Assembly (NCBI GenBank): GCA_007120615.1
Contig: SKNI01000592.1
Span: 1-6,328, forward strand
Origin: Myxococcales bacterium
GTDB lineage: Bacteria > Myxococcota_A > Bradymonadia > Bradymonadales > Bradymonadaceae
Reading direction: 5' to 3'
DNA: 6,328 nt
The translations under genes were made by a program, and so were the position numbers. The notes beneath the pieces were generated by a model. The model searched no databases, had not been told where the DNA came from, and saw nothing but the letters and a program-made list of their open reading frames with translations. Shown piece after piece: positions 5,554 through 6,328 of the stretch. Numbering within the stretch: the first letter of the stretch is position 1; every line of letters starts with the position of its first letter.

Positions 5554-6195
5554 ATGGATTCCAACGAATCAACCCTGAGCGCTTCGGTAATCATTTCAGT
5601 CACCCTGGCCCTGATCATCGGACTGGGCGGCGTCTTCTGGATGGTTCGTTCCGACTCCGTCGAGGAGCCCGAGACCACTGCCGACGAAGAGGTCATCGAC
5701 GTCGTTGAGGTTCAGGCCATCGAAGAGTTTGAGATTGTGGAGCGCGAGAAGGTCGAACCCCTCCCCGCCGAGGAAGCCCCACCGGAGAGTAACCGCATCC
5801 CCGACGACCCCTTTGATAATTTCCGAGCTGCCTACCGGGAGCATTACGAAAAGAATCAGCGCCGACTCCTCCACGTTACCATCGATCGTCCCTTATACCG
5901 GCCGGGGCAGACCATTTACTGGCAAAGCTGGCATCTATCTCCCGGCCCCCTCGGACGCGACAGCGGCGACGGATCTGACGTAACCGTGGAATTGCTCGAC
6001 CCCCGCGGCGAAGTCGTAGAGAAAAAAGAAGTGACCATCGAAGAGGGACTGGTCACCGGTAGCTTCGAGATGGACGAAGAGGCGTATTCGGAAGCGATGG
6101 CCCAACCGGCGGTGGTGTTGCCCGAGGAGGCTCGTGCCGGAATCGAGGTGGAAGTCGTTGCCGGGCAAGACAACGTGCATGACTTCACCTTCTGA
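5554..6195 (+). CDS. Membrane-anchored MG2-domain protein, short alpha-2-macroglobulin-like
   Basis: A 213-residue protein. Residues about 10-31 form one membrane segment (ASVIISVTLALIIGLGGVFW) with no lipobox, so it is probably a signal anchor with the rest outside the cytoplasm. An acidic, Pro-rich linker follows (about 35-86). Residues about 106-204 match the MG2 domain of alpha-2-macroglobulins: the hallmark DRPLYRPGQTIYWQSW (111-126) is followed by VTVELLDPRGEVV (143-155) and a Gly-containing strand pattern. Bacterial relatives are usually far longer, with many MG domains, a bait region and often a thioester; here the chain ends right after MG2 and all three forward frames close within 33 bp. 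It is either a remnant of a larger gene or a genuine one-domain protein. The even composition and intact ribosome site argue that it is still expressed. TATGAT at 5504-5509 is a possible -10 box with a poor -35. The gene begins 105 bp after the terminator and seems to be its own unit. Confidence 0.82.
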   Translation: MDSNESTLSASVIISVTLALIIGLGGVFWMVRSDSVEEPETTADEEVIDVVEVQAIEEFEIVEREKVEPLPAEEAPPESNRIPDDPFDNFRAAYREHYEKNQRRLLHVTIDRPLYRPGQTIYWQSWHLSPGPLGRDSGDGSDVTVELLDPRGEVVEKKEVTIEEGLVTGSFEMDEEAYSEAMAQPAVVLPEEARAGIEVEVVAGQDNVHDFTF

Positions 6196-6241
6196 CTTCT
6201 GACTGGTAGGAATTTTACTGACTGGTAACTTCGGTAGGAAT
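6190..6241. repeat. Cluster of short overlapping direct repeats at the 3' end of the MG2 gene
   Basis: Three exact direct repeats overlap here. TTCTGAC is tandem at 6190-6196 and 6197-6203. CTGACTGGTA occurs at 6199-6208 and 6218-6227. GGTAGGAAT occurs at 6205-6213 and 6233-6241. The first repeat includes the stop codon of the MG2 gene. The pattern could be small binding sites, or a scar of slippage or deletion at the gene end. Confidence 0.55.
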
Positions 6242-6328
6242 AGTGTTTGAGAATGCCGACTCGCGCGCGGAGGTTCTCCGGCTTCTTTGATACTCTTCAT
6301 AGCGAGGGCTTGCTATGGTCCGAAACGC
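6196..6328 (+). other. Short 3' region, possible start of a further gene at the window edge
   Basis: No terminator-like hairpin with a T-run was seen after the MG2 gene. ATG at 6315 has GAGG (6304-6307) at good 7-nt spacing, so a plus-strand gene could begin there, but only four full codons lie in the window and nothing about its product can be said. Confidence 0.25.

Overview
The window carries five protein-coding genes, several of which I recognise by domain. It looks like chromosome of a deltaproteobacterial lineage (Myxococcota or Bradymonadales-like). This inference rests on a secreted Cys-rich acidic protein ending in a MYXO-CTERM-type tail (Gly-Cys-Ser, hydrophobic segment, Arg cluster), on signalling proteins of the kind abundant in these bacteria, on a candidate sigma-54 promoter, and on proteins rich in Asp and Glu. 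No rRNA, tRNA, CRISPR array, insertion sequence or phage gene was seen.

Left half (1-4094), a signalling block. A stand-alone receiver (180-542, +) faces two minus-strand genes: a GAF-GGDEF diguanylate cyclase (539-1873) and a soluble PAS-HisKA-HATPase-REC-REC hybrid histidine kinase (2028-4094). The receiver and cyclase genes converge so tightly that their stop codons overlap. The kinase and cyclase lie in the same direction 154 bp apart and may be co-transcribed. Together they could form a phosphorelay with c-di-GMP output, but no sequence feature proves that the partners talk to each other. The cyclase has an N-terminal segment that aligns with the kinase's own HisKA domain but has Arg in place of the phospho-accepting His.

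Middle (4095-4350), a divergent intergenic region. It holds a 16-bp perfect palindrome and, about 75 bp downstream, a -24/-12 motif with exact sigma-54 spacing that points at the next gene.

Right half (4351-6328). The secreted Cys-rich protein (4351-5379, +) has seven C-x7-C units and three modules of identical cysteine spacing. A strong intrinsic terminator with a UUCG tetraloop follows it. Next is a short membrane-anchored protein with a single MG2 (alpha-2-macroglobulin-type) domain (5554-6195, +), which stops where family members normally continue for more than a thousand residues. The last 133 bases hold short direct repeats and perhaps the start of another gene at the window edge.
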